This document shows positions 49,026-57,135 of a DNA stretch of 64,000 nucleotides, in pieces. Source of the DNA: Sphingobium fluviale (lineage in GTDB: Bacteria > Pseudomonadota > Alphaproteobacteria > Sphingomonadales > Sphingomonadaceae). The first letter of the stretch is position 1; every line of letters begins with the position of its first letter. The notes under the pieces were generated by a model. That model had not been told where the DNA came from, made no database searches, and worked only from the letters and a program-made list of their open reading frames with translations. The stretch is from contig NZ_SBKP01000013.1 of assembly GCF_004122115.1 (NCBI RefSeq), positions 1-64,000 on the forward strand, written 5' to 3'. A program made the translations under genes and the position numbers.

Positions 49026-49226
49026 ATGAAGAAGATCGCTGTTGTTTTTGCTTCGGCTGGCCTGCTGGCACTTGCCGCTTGCGGTTCGAAGCCGGAAGAA
49101 GCCGCCAACAATGCTGCAAACGTTGTTGATAACGCTGCTAACGCCGTTGAGAACGCTGCTGCCAACGTTGCAAACGTTGCTGACAACGCCGCCAACACTG
49201 CCGAGAACGCCGCTAACGCGATGTAA
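49026..49226 (+). CDS. Small Asn/Ala-repeat lipoprotein
   Basis: 66 residues. A lipoprotein signal peptide (MKKIAVVFASAGLLALAAC) has lipobox LAAC with Cys19, so the mature protein is about 48 residues. It consists almost only of NAAN-x-x-D/E units (NAANVVD, NAANAVE, NAAANVANVAD, NAANTAE, NAANAM), a seven-residue period that would give a long amphipathic helix, perhaps a coiled coil. Entericidin-like in size and lipobox; it also recalls Braun lipoprotein in its short helical form but has no C-terminal lysine for attachment to peptidoglycan. GGGAG lies upstream of the ATG. A strong terminator follows. Confidence 0.8.
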   Translation: MKKIAVVFASAGLLALAACGSKPEEAANNAANVVDNAANAVENAAANVANVADNAANTAENAANAM

Positions 49227-49252
49227 TCTTGGGCGCTGTTGCGCACATAATC

Positions 49253-49285
49253 AGGCGGGATGGCCCAGTGCCTCCCGCCTTTTTT
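49253..49285 (+). terminator. Rho-independent terminator of the small lipoprotein gene
   Basis: AGGCGGGA and TCCCGCCT pair perfectly across a 12-base loop and are followed by a run of Ts. Begins 27 bp after the stop codon. Confidence 0.9.
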
Positions 49286-49302
49286 ATTGCCTGCCGGACA
49301 AG

Positions 49303-49336
49303 AAAAACCGCGCCGGAGCAGGTTACTCCGGCGCGG
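49303..49336 (-). terminator. Rho-independent terminator of lpdA
   Basis: On the minus strand CCGCGCCGGAG and CTCCGGCGCGG form an 11-bp perfect stem with a 7-base loop, followed by TTTTT. It lies 29 bp past the lpdA stop and back to back with the lipoprotein terminator. Confidence 0.9.
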
Positions 49337-49364
49337 CCACTGATGGCTGTATCCCCTCCGCGCG

Positions 49365-50777
49365 TCACATATGCAGCGCACGCCCATAGGCAGAGAGCAC
49401 GCTCTCGTGCATCATTTCACTCAGGGTCGGGTGCGGGAACACGGTGTTCATCAGTTCCGCCTCGGTCGTCTCCAGCGTCTTGCCGACGACATAGCCCTGA
49501 ATCAGCTCCGTCACTTCCGCGCCGATCATGTGCGCACCCAGCAGCTCTCCGGTCGCAGCATCGAACACGGTCTTGATGAAGCCCTCGGCCTCGCCCAGCG
49601 CAATCGCCTTACCATTGCCGATGAACGGGAAATTCCCGACCTTCACCGTATAGCCCGCTTCCTTCGCCTTCGCCTCGGTTAGGCCGACAGACGCGATCTG
49701 CGGGTGGCAATAGGTGCACCCCGGAATATTGCGCACATCCATCGCATGCGGGTGCACATCCTTGTTGCCCAACGCCTGAGCAATGGCCTCGGCGGCGATC
49801 ACGCCCTCGTGGCTTGCCTTGTGCGCCAGCCATGGCGGCGCGGTGATGTCGCCAATCGCCCACAGTCCGTCCACATTGGTGCGGCACAGGCCATCAGTCT
49901 TGATATGGCCCTTCACCTGCTCGACGCCCAGCGCCTCCAGCCCGATATTTTCGCTGTTAGGCACGATGCCGATAGCAACGATGCAATGGCTATAGTCGCC
50001 AGAGACGATTTTGCCATCCTTGCCTTTGATCTTTGCGGAAACGCCCGTTGCGGTGGCTTTCAGCTCCTCGACCCCCGCGCCAGTGAGGATGGTCATGCCC
50101 TGTTTGGCAAGCGCCTTTTCAAGGAAGGCAGAAACATCCGCATCCTCGACAGGCACGATGCGGTCCATCATCTCGACCACGGTCACATCTGCGCCCATAT
50201 CGTTGTAAAAACTCGCAAACTCGATGCCGATGGCGCCAGAGCCGATGACGAGCAGCTTTGTGGGCATCTCTGGCGGGGTCATGGCGTGGCGATAGGTCCA
50301 TATGCGCTTGCCGTCTGCCGGCGCGAACGGCAGATCGCGCGCCCGCGCGCCGGTGGCGATGATGATGTGCTTGGCGGTGAGTTCTTCGGTCTTGCCATCC
50401 TTGGTCACGGCAAGCCTGCCTTTGCCGGTTATCGTGCCCTCGCCCATATGCACGGTGATCTTGTTCTTCTTCATCAGGTGGGTGACGCCCTGATTGAGCT
50501 GTTTCGCCACCCCGCGCGAGCGCGCGACGACCGCGTTGATATCGGCGCTGATCTTCTCCGCCGCGAGGCCATAGGCGCTGGCATGGCTCATATAGTGAAA
50601 GATCTCGGCAGAGCGCAGCAGCGCCTTGGTGGGGATGCAGCCCCAATTGAGACAGATGCCGCCCAGATTCTCGCGCTCCACAATCCCGACCTTGAGGCCA
50701 AGCTGGCTCGCACGGATCGCCGCGACATAGCCGCCAGGGCCGGAGCCGAGGACAATAAGGTCATACGTGTTTGACAT
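49365..50777 (-). CDS. lpdA: Dihydrolipoyl dehydrogenase (E3)
   Basis: 470-residue FAD/NAD disulfide oxidoreductase. FAD-binding GSGPGGYVAAIRASQLG, redox cysteines GGICLNWGCIPTKALL, NAD-binding VIGSGAIGIEFASFYNDMGADVTVVE, and the C-terminal dimer-interface histidine region HPHPTLSEMMHES. Reoxidises lipoyl groups of E2. Downstream of pdhC and a thioesterase on the same strand. Confidence 0.97.
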   Translation of the reverse strand: MSNTYDLIVLGSGPGGYVAAIRASQLGLKVGIVERENLGGICLNWGCIPTKALLRSAEIFHYMSHASAYGLAAEKISADINAVVARSRGVAKQLNQGVTHLMKKNKITVHMGEGTITGKGRLAVTKDGKTEELTAKHIIIATGARARDLPFAPADGKRIWTYRHAMTPPEMPTKLLVIGSGAIGIEFASFYNDMGADVTVVEMMDRIVPVEDADVSAFLEKALAKQGMTILTGAGVEELKATATGVSAKIKGKDGKIVSGDYSHCIVAIGIVPNSENIGLEALGVEQVKGHIKTDGLCRTNVDGLWAIGDITAPPWLAHKASHEGVIAAEAIAQALGNKDVHPHAMDVRNIPGCTYCHPQIASVGLTEAKAKEAGYTVKVGNFPFIGNGKAIALGEAEGFIKTVFDAATGELLGAHMIGAEVTELIQGYVVGKTLETTEAELMNTVFPHPTLSEMMHESVLSAYGRALHM

Positions 50778-50781
50778 TATT

Positions 50782-51171
50782 TCACTTTCCTAGATCGGAT
50801 GAGATGGTGCGCGGGGTGTTATTTTCGTCCACCGCCACAAATGTAAAGCAGCCGGTTGCGGTAAGGCAAGCGTCGTCCCCATCCCGCTCGCGCCGCCAGC
50901 CTTCCGCGGAGATGGTCATCGACGTGCGCCCGGATTTCTCCAGCGTGGCATAGACCGACAGCTCCTCGCCCACCAGCATCCCCGCCGGAAACGTGAAATC
51001 GCTTGCCGCGACGAGGATCGCCCGGCCCTTGGAGTGGCGGGAGGCGAGCGACGCCGCGCCCAGCGCCATCTGGCTCATGATCCACCCGCCAAACACCCCG
51101 CCATAGGGGTTGAGATCCGTCGGCATCGCGGTGAGCCGGATGATGGGGTGGCCTTCGGGAGGCGCTGTCAC
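50782..51171 (-). CDS. Acyl-CoA thioesterase, hotdog fold (YciA/BFIT-like)
   Basis: 129 residues. HotDog features: [36 protein letters not shown] with the catalytic Asn/Asp-type [10 protein letters not shown] loop, and the strand [23 protein letters not shown]. Hydrolyses acyl-CoA, possibly acetyl-CoA given its position between E2 and E3 of pyruvate dehydrogenase, overlapping pdhC by 4 bp. Placement suggests relief of CoA trapping; that is inference. Confidence 0.87.
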   Translation of the reverse strand: MTAPPEGHPIIRLTAMPTDLNPYGGVFGGWIMSQMALGAASLASRHSKGRAILVAASDFTFPAGMLVGEELSVYATLEKSGRTSMTISAEGWRRERDGDDACLTATGCFTFVAVDENNTPRTISSDLGK

Positions 51172-52463
51172 GCCAGCATGCCCAGCGGCTTCTCTACCAG
51201 CTCTCGGAAGGCGCTCATCAGGCGGGCGCCGTCCGCGCCGTCGATGGCGCGGTGGTCAAAGCTGCCGGTCGCGCTCATCACGGTGGCGATCTGCAGCGCG
51301 TCGTCCACCACGAACGGCCGCTTCTCGCCCGCGCCGATCGCCATGATCATCGCCTGCGGCGGGTTGATCACCGCCTCGAACTGCTTGATGCCCATCATGC
51401 CCATGTTGGAGAGCGAGGCGGTGCCGCCCTGATATTCCTGCGGCTGCAGCTTGCCCGCCTTGGCACGAGCGGCAAGATCGGCCATCTCAGTGGAGATTGC
51501 CGAGATGCTCTTCGATCCCGCGTCCGTGACGATGGGCGTGATCAGGCCGGACGGGATCGACACCGCCACGGAAATATCCGCACGCGTGAACTGCAGCATC
51601 TGGTCGCCCGCGAACTGCACATTGCACTCCGGCACGATCATCAGCGATTGCGCCAGCGCCTTGATCAGCATGTCATTGACCGAGAGCTTGATGCCCCGGC
51701 TTTCCAGCGATGCGTTCAGCTCGGTACGCAATTTCAACAGCGCATCAAGGCGCACGTCCACCGTGAGGTAGATATGCGGCACGGTCTGCTTGGATTCCGT
51801 GAGGCGGCGCGCGATCGTTTTGCGCATGTTGGAAAGTTTGACGACCTCATGCGGGATGCCGAAATCCTGCGCCGCGACGGGTGCGGACGGAGCAAGCGGC
51901 GCTGGCGCGGAAGCGGTTGTGCTGGCGGTCGGCACGGGCGCTGCACCGGGCATAGCCGCCTCGACATCTGCTTTAACGATGCGGCCATTGGGGCCGGTGC
52001 CGGTCAGGCTCGCCAGATCTATGTCACGGGCCTTGGCGATACGGCGGGCGATAGGCGATGCCATCACCCGCGCGCCGGATGCGGCAGATGATGCGGGCGA
52101 CGTGACTGCAGGGATGACCGCCGCAGGCTCAGCAGCGCGCGCTGGCGCCGGAGCTGGGGTTTGAGCTGGGGCCGTGACAGCGGCAGCCGGTTTGGCAACG
52201 GGGGCGGCGGCGGCCTCACCGCCCTCGCCCGCCATCGTGGCGATGACCGTGCCGACCTTCACGCCCTCGCTACCCTCGGCAACCAATATCTGGCCGATCA
52301 CGCCCTCGTCGACCGCCTCGAACTCCATCGTAGCCTTGTCTGTCTCGATCTCTGCCAGCAGATCGCCGGACTTGACGCTATCCCCCTCCTTCACCAGCCA
52401 TTTGGCGAGGGTTCCTTCCTCCATTGTGGGAGAAAGCGCGGGCATTTTGATTTCGATGGACAT
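51168..52463 (-). CDS. pdhC: Dihydrolipoamide acetyltransferase, pyruvate dehydrogenase E2
   Basis: 431 residues: one lipoyl domain ([24 protein letters not shown], lipoyl-lysine in [15 protein letters not shown]), an Ala/Pro-rich linker, a peripheral-subunit-binding domain ([34 protein letters not shown]) and the catalytic core ending with [14 protein letters not shown]. Needs lipoylation by LipA (14.8 kb). pdhA and pdhB are not adjacent; divergent upstream is the stress-protein gene. Confidence 0.96.
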   Translation of the reverse strand: MSIEIKMPALSPTMEEGTLAKWLVKEGDSVKSGDLLAEIETDKATMEFEAVDEGVIGQILVAEGSEGVKVGTVIATMAGEGGEAAAAPVAKPAAAVTAPAQTPAPAPARAAEPAAVIPAVTSPASSAASGARVMASPIARRIAKARDIDLASLTGTGPNGRIVKADVEAAMPGAAPVPTASTTASAPAPLAPSAPVAAQDFGIPHEVVKLSNMRKTIARRLTESKQTVPHIYLTVDVRLDALLKLRTELNASLESRGIKLSVNDMLIKALAQSLMIVPECNVQFAGDQMLQFTRADISVAVSIPSGLITPIVTDAGSKSISAISTEMADLAARAKAGKLQPQEYQGGTASLSNMGMMGIKQFEAVINPPQAMIMAIGAGEKRPFVVDDALQIATVMSATGSFDHRAIDGADGARLMSAFRELVEKPLGMLA

Positions 52464-52601
52464 GAGCTATGGTGCCAATCTCGAATGAGCGTTCTATGGA
52501 TGGGGCGTGATCGTTCCATTTTATACCGGGGTCAATCCAAATTGCATAAAATACACTAAAAACATGCTAATTTGGCACATTTATAAAGGAGAGATGTGCA
52601 T

Positions 52602-53057
52602 ATGAGAACCTATCTGGTTATCATGGATGAAAGCCCGGAGGCCGAAAAGGCCATCCATTTCGCCGCGCGCCGCGCCGCCAAGACTGGCGGCGGAGTGCAT
52701 ATCGTCGCCGTCACTCCGCCTGCAGACTTCGTCCAGTGGGGCGGCGTGCAGGAGATGATGGACGAGGAAGCCCGCGAACGCGCCGAGGAAATGGTGATGG
52801 GTCTGGCTGGGGCCCTGATGCAGGAATCCGGCATCCGGCCGACGATCACCGTGCGTAGTGGCGAACCGATCCCGATCATCCGCGAGCTGCTGAAGGAAGA
52901 CGCCACCATCGCGGCACTGGTGCTGGCGGCGGCAGCCAACGGCACGCCGGGCCCCCTCGTCGCCCACTTCACCGGCGCGGAAGCAGGCAAGATGCCTTGC
53001 CCGATCATGATCGTGCCGGGCGGCATCAGTAGCGAAGAAATGGAACGGCTGAGTTGA
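52602..53057 (+). CDS. Universal stress protein family (UspA-like)
   Basis: 151 residues. RTYLVIMDESPEAEKAIHFAARRAAKTGGGVHIVAV is the Usp N-terminus, and LVLAAAANGTPGPLVAHF...PCPIMIVPGG the C-terminal strand-loop. The glycine loop differs from the ATP-binding G-2x-G-9x-G(S/T) form, so nucleotide binding is uncertain. AGGAGA precedes; the ATG at 52602 is preferred over a GTG at 52596. The 138-bp region shared with divergent pdhC is AT-rich. Confidence 0.85.
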   Translation: MRTYLVIMDESPEAEKAIHFAARRAAKTGGGVHIVAVTPPADFVQWGGVQEMMDEEARERAEEMVMGLAGALMQESGIRPTITVRSGEPIPIIRELLKEDATIAALVLAAAANGTPGPLVAHFTGAEAGKMPCPIMIVPGGISSEEMERLS

Positions 53058-53068
53058 TGAAGCGGACT

Positions 53069-53150
53069 GTTGGAACATGACAACTTGCGGATATCCCCTC
53101 CTTCGTCACCCCGGGCTTGACCCGGGGTCCCGCTTTTTTGATGTTCCAAC
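53069..53150. repeat. 10-bp inverted repeat enclosing the left REP of the GIY-YIG cassette
   Basis: GTTGGAACAT (53069-53078) and ATGTTCCAAC (53141-53150) are exact inverse copies 62 bp apart; the left REP (53104-53134) lies between them. The right arm ends one base before the GIY-YIG start codon. Confidence 0.75.
53104..53134. repeat. Left REP-type palindrome of the GIY-YIG cassette
   Basis: 31-bp sequence starting CGTCACCCCGGGCTTGACCC; its core ACCCCGGG-CTTGA-CCCGGGGT is a gapped palindrome. It is the exact reverse complement of 53458-53488. It has the same CGTCA...TCC edge pattern as the REPIN at 1257-1347. Confidence 0.92.
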
Positions 53151-53151
53151 G

Positions 53152-53451
53152 ATGCGTGACACGAAACAGGGCGGATGGGTCTATATGATGGCGGACCGCT
53201 ATCGCGGCACTATGTATGTGGGCGTCACATCCGATCTCCCGACGCGCATTTACCAGCATCGAGGCGGTACTGGCTCCGACTTCTGCGCTAAATATGGACT
53301 AACTCGGTTGGTATGGGCGGAGCAAGGCGAAGATATCGTGAGTTGCATTGCGCAAGAGAAGCGCATCAAGCGCTGGCGGCGCCAGTGGAAGTTCGATTTG
53401 ATCGAGCGTGGCAATCCGGAATGGCGCGATTTGTTCGATCTGCTGGCCTGA
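53152..53451 (+). CDS. GIY-YIG nuclease-domain protein
   Basis: 99 residues made of one GIY-YIG domain: GGWVYMMADRYRGTMYVGVTSDLPTRIYQHRGG gives the (G)WVYMM-11x-YVG pair, catalytic Arg in TRIYQH, and later CIAQEKRIKRWRRQWKFDLIERGNPEWRDL with the metal-binding Glu. The family cuts DNA at or near specific sites. The start at 53152 is chosen because earlier in-frame codons run through the REP sequence, producing the artefactual RHPGLDPGS-type peptide. Perfect 31-bp inverted REPs bracket the gene. Usp upstream and rnr downstream are unrelated core genes, so this reads as an inserted cassette. Confidence 0.9.
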   Translation: MRDTKQGGWVYMMADRYRGTMYVGVTSDLPTRIYQHRGGTGSDFCAKYGLTRLVWAEQGEDIVSCIAQEKRIKRWRRQWKFDLIERGNPEWRDLFDLLA

Positions 53452-53457
53452 AAGAAC

Positions 53458-53488
53458 AGCGGGACCCCGGGTCAAGCCCGGGGTGACG
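53458..53488. repeat. Right REP-type palindrome of the GIY-YIG cassette
   Basis: 31 bp ending GTCAAGCCCGGGGTGACG, the exact inverse of 53104-53134. It starts 7 bp after the GIY-YIG stop codon. The outer TGACG edge faces away from the gene. Confidence 0.92.
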
Positions 53489-53530
53489 GTAAGGATTAGG
53501 CAGCTAACCCCAACAAAGCAGCCACTCCGC

Positions 53531-55831
53531 TCACCGCCGTTTCACCGGCCCCTTTTTCCTGCTGGTGTGCCGGATATTTGCCGGGCGGCCCTGGCGATGG
53601 ATGGGGCGCGGCGGGCGTTTTGCGCCGGTTCGCCCGCCCGCGCCGCCGCTCATGCCAAAGCTCGGCCCATCGGGCAGCTCAAAGCGCAATGACCCGCCGA
53701 CCGGATCAGCCTCCACCAGCCTCAGTTCGATCTCTTGCCCCACATGAAAGCGCGTGCCGGTCTGTTCCCCCTCCAGCGCGCGGTGTGTTTCATCGAAATG
53801 AAACCGCTCGACGCCCAGCATAGACACCGGCACCAGCCCGTCGCCGCCCAAGCCCTGAACGGTCGCGAAAAAACCGAAGCTCTGCACCCCCGTAATCCGC
53901 GTCTGCATCACCTCGCCCACATGCTGCGCCAGATAGGCCGCGACATAGCGATCGACCGTTTCGCGCTCCGCCTCCATCGCGCGGCGTTCGCACCGGCTGA
54001 TCAGCTCTCCCACGTGGGCCATATGGGTATAATCTTCCTGGCTGAGCGCGGTGACGGGCGGGATCGCGCCATCCTTGGGCGCGGGCAGTTCGAAACTGAA
54101 AGCCCCCACCAGCGCACGGTGGACCAGAAGGTCCGAGTAGCGGCGGATCGGCGAGGTGAAATGCGCATAGCTGCCGAGAGCAAGGCCGAAGTGCCCGGCA
54201 TTCTGCGGGCTGTAATAGGCCTGCGTCTGGCTGCGCAAGATCTGCTCCATGATGATGGGCCGCGCCTCGTGATCCTCCAGCCGCTCGATCAGGCGGTTGA
54301 ACATGGCGGGTGTAATCACCTGCCCCAGCGCAAAACCGATGTCGTAGGTGGCGAGATAGTCCTTGAGCGCGACGAGCTTTTCCCGGTTTGGCGGCTCATG
54401 GACACGGTACATCACCGGAGCCTTGCGGCTTTCGAGCGCCTTGGCCGCCGCGACATTGGCCGCGATCATGTAATCCTCGATCAGCATGTGCGCATCGAGC
54501 CGCTCGCGCACGGCGACGCTGACCATCTGCCCGGCCTCATCGAGCACTACGCGGCGTTCGGGCAGGTCCAGCTCCAGCGGCGCACGGTGGGTGCGCGCTT
54601 TCTTGAGCACGGCCCAGCACGCCCATAGGGGCTTCAGCGCCGCATCGGTCAGCTCATGCGGCTTGGCGCCATCAATCGCTGCCTGCGCATCCTCATAGGG
54701 GATGTTCGCCGCCACGCGGATAATCGCGCGGGAAAAGCGCCATGACTTCATCTTGCCCTTGGCGTCGAACGTCATGTGGCAGGCCATCGCCGCCCGGTCC
54801 TGCCCCGCTTTGAGCGAGCACATATCTGACGAGAGGGCGTGCGGCAGCATCGGCACGACGAGGTCCGGGAAATAGACGCTGTTGCCGCGCTTTCTTGCCT
54901 CGCGGTCCAGCGCGCTGCCGGGGCGGACATAATAGGACACGTCGGCTATGGCGACGATGGCCTTGAAGCCGCCGGCATTGGCGGGATCATCATCGCTCTC
55001 TGCCCACACAGCATCGTCAAAATCGCGCGCGTCGAGCGGGTCTATCGCCACAATCGGCAGATGGCGCAGGTCTTCGCGCTTGTCGGCATGGAGCGGCAGG
55101 CCGGAGACGGCCCCCGCCTCCGCTTCCACGCCTTCCGAAAACACATGCGGGATGCCATATTTGTGAATGGCGATCAGGCTGAAGCTCTTGGGCGCGAACG
55201 GATCGCCCAGCACCATGGCCACGCGCGCGGTGATGCGCGGCGGCCTTCCGCTCGCCTCGCACAGCACCAGATCGCCCGGCGCGGCGGCGCCGATGTCTGA
55301 GATCAGCGTGGCGTGGCGGATGCGCTTGTCGACAGGCTTGAGCCAGAAGCGATCATTCTCGCCCTTCTCCACCACGCCCAGAAGCTGCTCTTCCGCTTTG
55401 CTGAGCTTCTTCATCGGGTGGGCAACGAGGCCCTTGCCGGCATCCTCCGTGCGCGCGAGGAAGCGGTCGCCAATCCCCAGCGCGCCGGATTTGCGGCCCC
55501 GCTCGATTACGCGCAGCTTGGGCGGGGGAATACCTTCCGCCTCCCAGCGTTCCGGCACGGCAATCGCCTGATCGCCGTCCACCTCGACCACGCGCAACAC
55601 GGTAACGCGGGGCACGCCGCCCATCTTGTGAAACGCCCTGCCCGGCCCAATGTCGATCAGGCCTTCGTCCGCCATGTCTTTCAAAAGCGCCTTCAGCAGG
55701 ATCTTCTCCTGCCCGTGCAGGCCGAACGCCTTGGTGATCTCGCGCTTGCCCGCCGGTTGCCCGCTGGTTTCGATATATTCGAGGATCTGCTGCCGCGTGG
55801 GCATGCCTGCGGGGCGATGAGGTTTGGCCAT
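53531..55831 (-). CDS. rnr: Ribonuclease R
   Basis: 766-residue 3'-5' processive exoribonuclease of the RNB family. N-terminal helix-turn-helix (GKREITKAFGLHGQEKILLKALLKDM), cold-shock domains, RNB catalytic core (LPIVAIDPLDARDFDDAVWAE with the metal-binding aspartates; AIVAIADVSYYVRPGSALDREARKRGNSVYFPD; FTSPIRRYSDLLVHRAL), C-terminal S1 domain, and a basic tail (GAKRPPRPIHRQGRPANIRHTSRKKGPVKRR). Degrades structured RNA. Confidence 0.96.
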   Translation of the reverse strand: MAKPHRPAGMPTRQQILEYIETSGQPAGKREITKAFGLHGQEKILLKALLKDMADEGLIDIGPGRAFHKMGGVPRVTVLRVVEVDGDQAIAVPERWEAEGIPPPKLRVIERGRKSGALGIGDRFLARTEDAGKGLVAHPMKKLSKAEEQLLGVVEKGENDRFWLKPVDKRIRHATLISDIGAAAPGDLVLCEASGRPPRITARVAMVLGDPFAPKSFSLIAIHKYGIPHVFSEGVEAEAGAVSGLPLHADKREDLRHLPIVAIDPLDARDFDDAVWAESDDDPANAGGFKAIVAIADVSYYVRPGSALDREARKRGNSVYFPDLVVPMLPHALSSDMCSLKAGQDRAAMACHMTFDAKGKMKSWRFSRAIIRVAANIPYEDAQAAIDGAKPHELTDAALKPLWACWAVLKKARTHRAPLELDLPERRVVLDEAGQMVSVAVRERLDAHMLIEDYMIAANVAAAKALESRKAPVMYRVHEPPNREKLVALKDYLATYDIGFALGQVITPAMFNRLIERLEDHEARPIIMEQILRSQTQAYYSPQNAGHFGLALGSYAHFTSPIRRYSDLLVHRALVGAFSFELPAPKDGAIPPVTALSQEDYTHMAHVGELISRCERRAMEAERETVDRYVAAYLAQHVGEVMQTRITGVQSFGFFATVQGLGGDGLVPVSMLGVERFHFDETHRALEGEQTGTRFHVGQEIELRLVEADPVGGSLRFELPDGPSFGMSGGAGGRTGAKRPPRPIHRQGRPANIRHTSRKKGPVKRR

Positions 55832-55878
55832 GCGCCTTCGCTAGCCTGCCTTGGGGCGGGACGCCAGCGAAACAGGCG

Positions 55879-57135
55879 TCAGACTCTGAGCCACACCATG
55901 CCGCCGCCGATCAGCATCGCGGTGATCCCTAGCGGCAACGCCCCACGCCATCCCTTCGCGATCCCGGCTATGGCAAGCACCAGCACCAGCTTGACGACGC
56001 TGTTCACGAGGATAGGCAACGAAAACAAAAAGCCGATGAAACGCCAGTCCGTCAACAAGTGGCTGAGATTGGCGGCGGCGATGATCGCGGCGTCTACATC
56101 ATAGAGGCCGGTGAGCCCGATCATCACCTCCGCACCCCGGCTGCCGAAGCGGGCGATCGTCCAGTGCGACGCCACCAGCACGACCGCGACCAGCGCGGCA
56201 AAGCCGACTGCGGGCCAGAAATCGAATGGATTGCGGGGCGGTGGCAGCGGGCCGTCTGCCTCGCGTTGTCGCGCGTGCAGCGCCGCTATAAGCGCATAGC
56301 CAATAGCAAACAACACCGCCGCGCCAATGCCCTCCAGAAATCCGCCTAGCGCCGATGGCGCGATCACCGCGCACAATATCAACACGCGGACCGGCATCAT
56401 TGCCGTGGCGGCAGCAATGCCGGCGTTGAAGGTGGCGGGATCGGCATCAGCCTTGCGAAGCCTGCGCGCCATTTCCAGCGTCACGGCGGTGGAGCTGTAG
56501 GTCGCTCCGATCGCAGCAGCGATGATCGTCCCCCTGCTGTGACCAAGGCGCTTCCCTGCCCAATATCCCGCGAACGAGAGGCCGGTGACGAACACCACCA
56601 CCAGCCAGATCATGCGCGGATTAAGGGCATCATATGCCCCCATGGCTTCATCGGGCAGCAACGGCAGCGCCACCAGCGTTATCGCCCCATAATGTGCCGC
56701 CGCGCGAATATCCTGCTCGCTCAGCGTCTTGAGCCAGCCATGTAACTGATCGCGCATCGAAAGCACGAGTGTGATCGCCCCGGCGGCGATCATTGCCTCG
56801 CGCGCATAGCCATAGGTCGCTTGCAGGCCGAGCAGCGCGGTCATGATGCTGACGATGGCATTTGTGGCGGAGACGTTTTCATCCGCTTCACCGAGCCGTG
56901 CCCGGTGGGCCAGCAGCACCGCCAGCACTATGCCCGCCATGCCCACGACCGCCAGCCAGATGGAAACATCGCGCGCCGCCAAGCCGCACAGCCCGCCGCC
57001 CAGCCCCAGCAACCCATATGTGCGGATACCTGCTATCCGCCCGCCATCATGCTCTTGCCTCAGCCGCCAGCCCCGCTCCAGCCCGATCAGCAGGCCGAGG
57101 CCCAGGGCAAGGAGGAGGGAGAGCGGCGCGCTCAA
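55879..57135 (-). CDS. MgtC/SapB-domain membrane protein with DUF4010
   Basis: 418 residues, nearly all membrane helices. The N-terminal part (LLLALGLGLLIGLERGWR, GGRIAGIRTYGLLGLGGGLCGL) is MgtC/SapB-like; the remainder (SFAGYWAGKRLGHSRGTIIAAAIGATYSSTAVTLEMARR, GLTGLYDVDAAIIAAANL) matches the DUF4010 partner domain. Function unknown. No ATG lies near the N-terminus; the TTG at 57135 overlaps the proS stop as TTGA and gives a sensible start at the first helix. Confidence 0.85.
   Translation of the reverse strand: MSAPLSLLLALGLGLLIGLERGWRLRQEHDGGRIAGIRTYGLLGLGGGLCGLAARDVSIWLAVVGMAGIVLAVLLAHRARLGEADENVSATNAIVSIMTALLGLQATYGYAREAMIAAGAITLVLSMRDQLHGWLKTLSEQDIRAAAHYGAITLVALPLLPDEAMGAYDALNPRMIWLVVVFVTGLSFAGYWAGKRLGHSRGTIIAAAIGATYSSTAVTLEMARRLRKADADPATFNAGIAAATAMMPVRVLILCAVIAPSALGGFLEGIGAAVLFAIGYALIAALHARQREADGPLPPPRNPFDFWPAVGFAALVAVVLVASHWTIARFGSRGAEVMIGLTGLYDVDAAIIAAANLSHLLTDWRFIGFLFSLPILVNSVVKLVLVLAIAGIAKGWRGALPLGITAMLIGGGMVWLRV

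Noticed and set aside
53077..53151. N-terminal extension of the GIY-YIG protein through the left REP
   Set aside because: The extra residues are translated palindrome (RHPGLDPGS type); the domain starts after the ATG at 53152.
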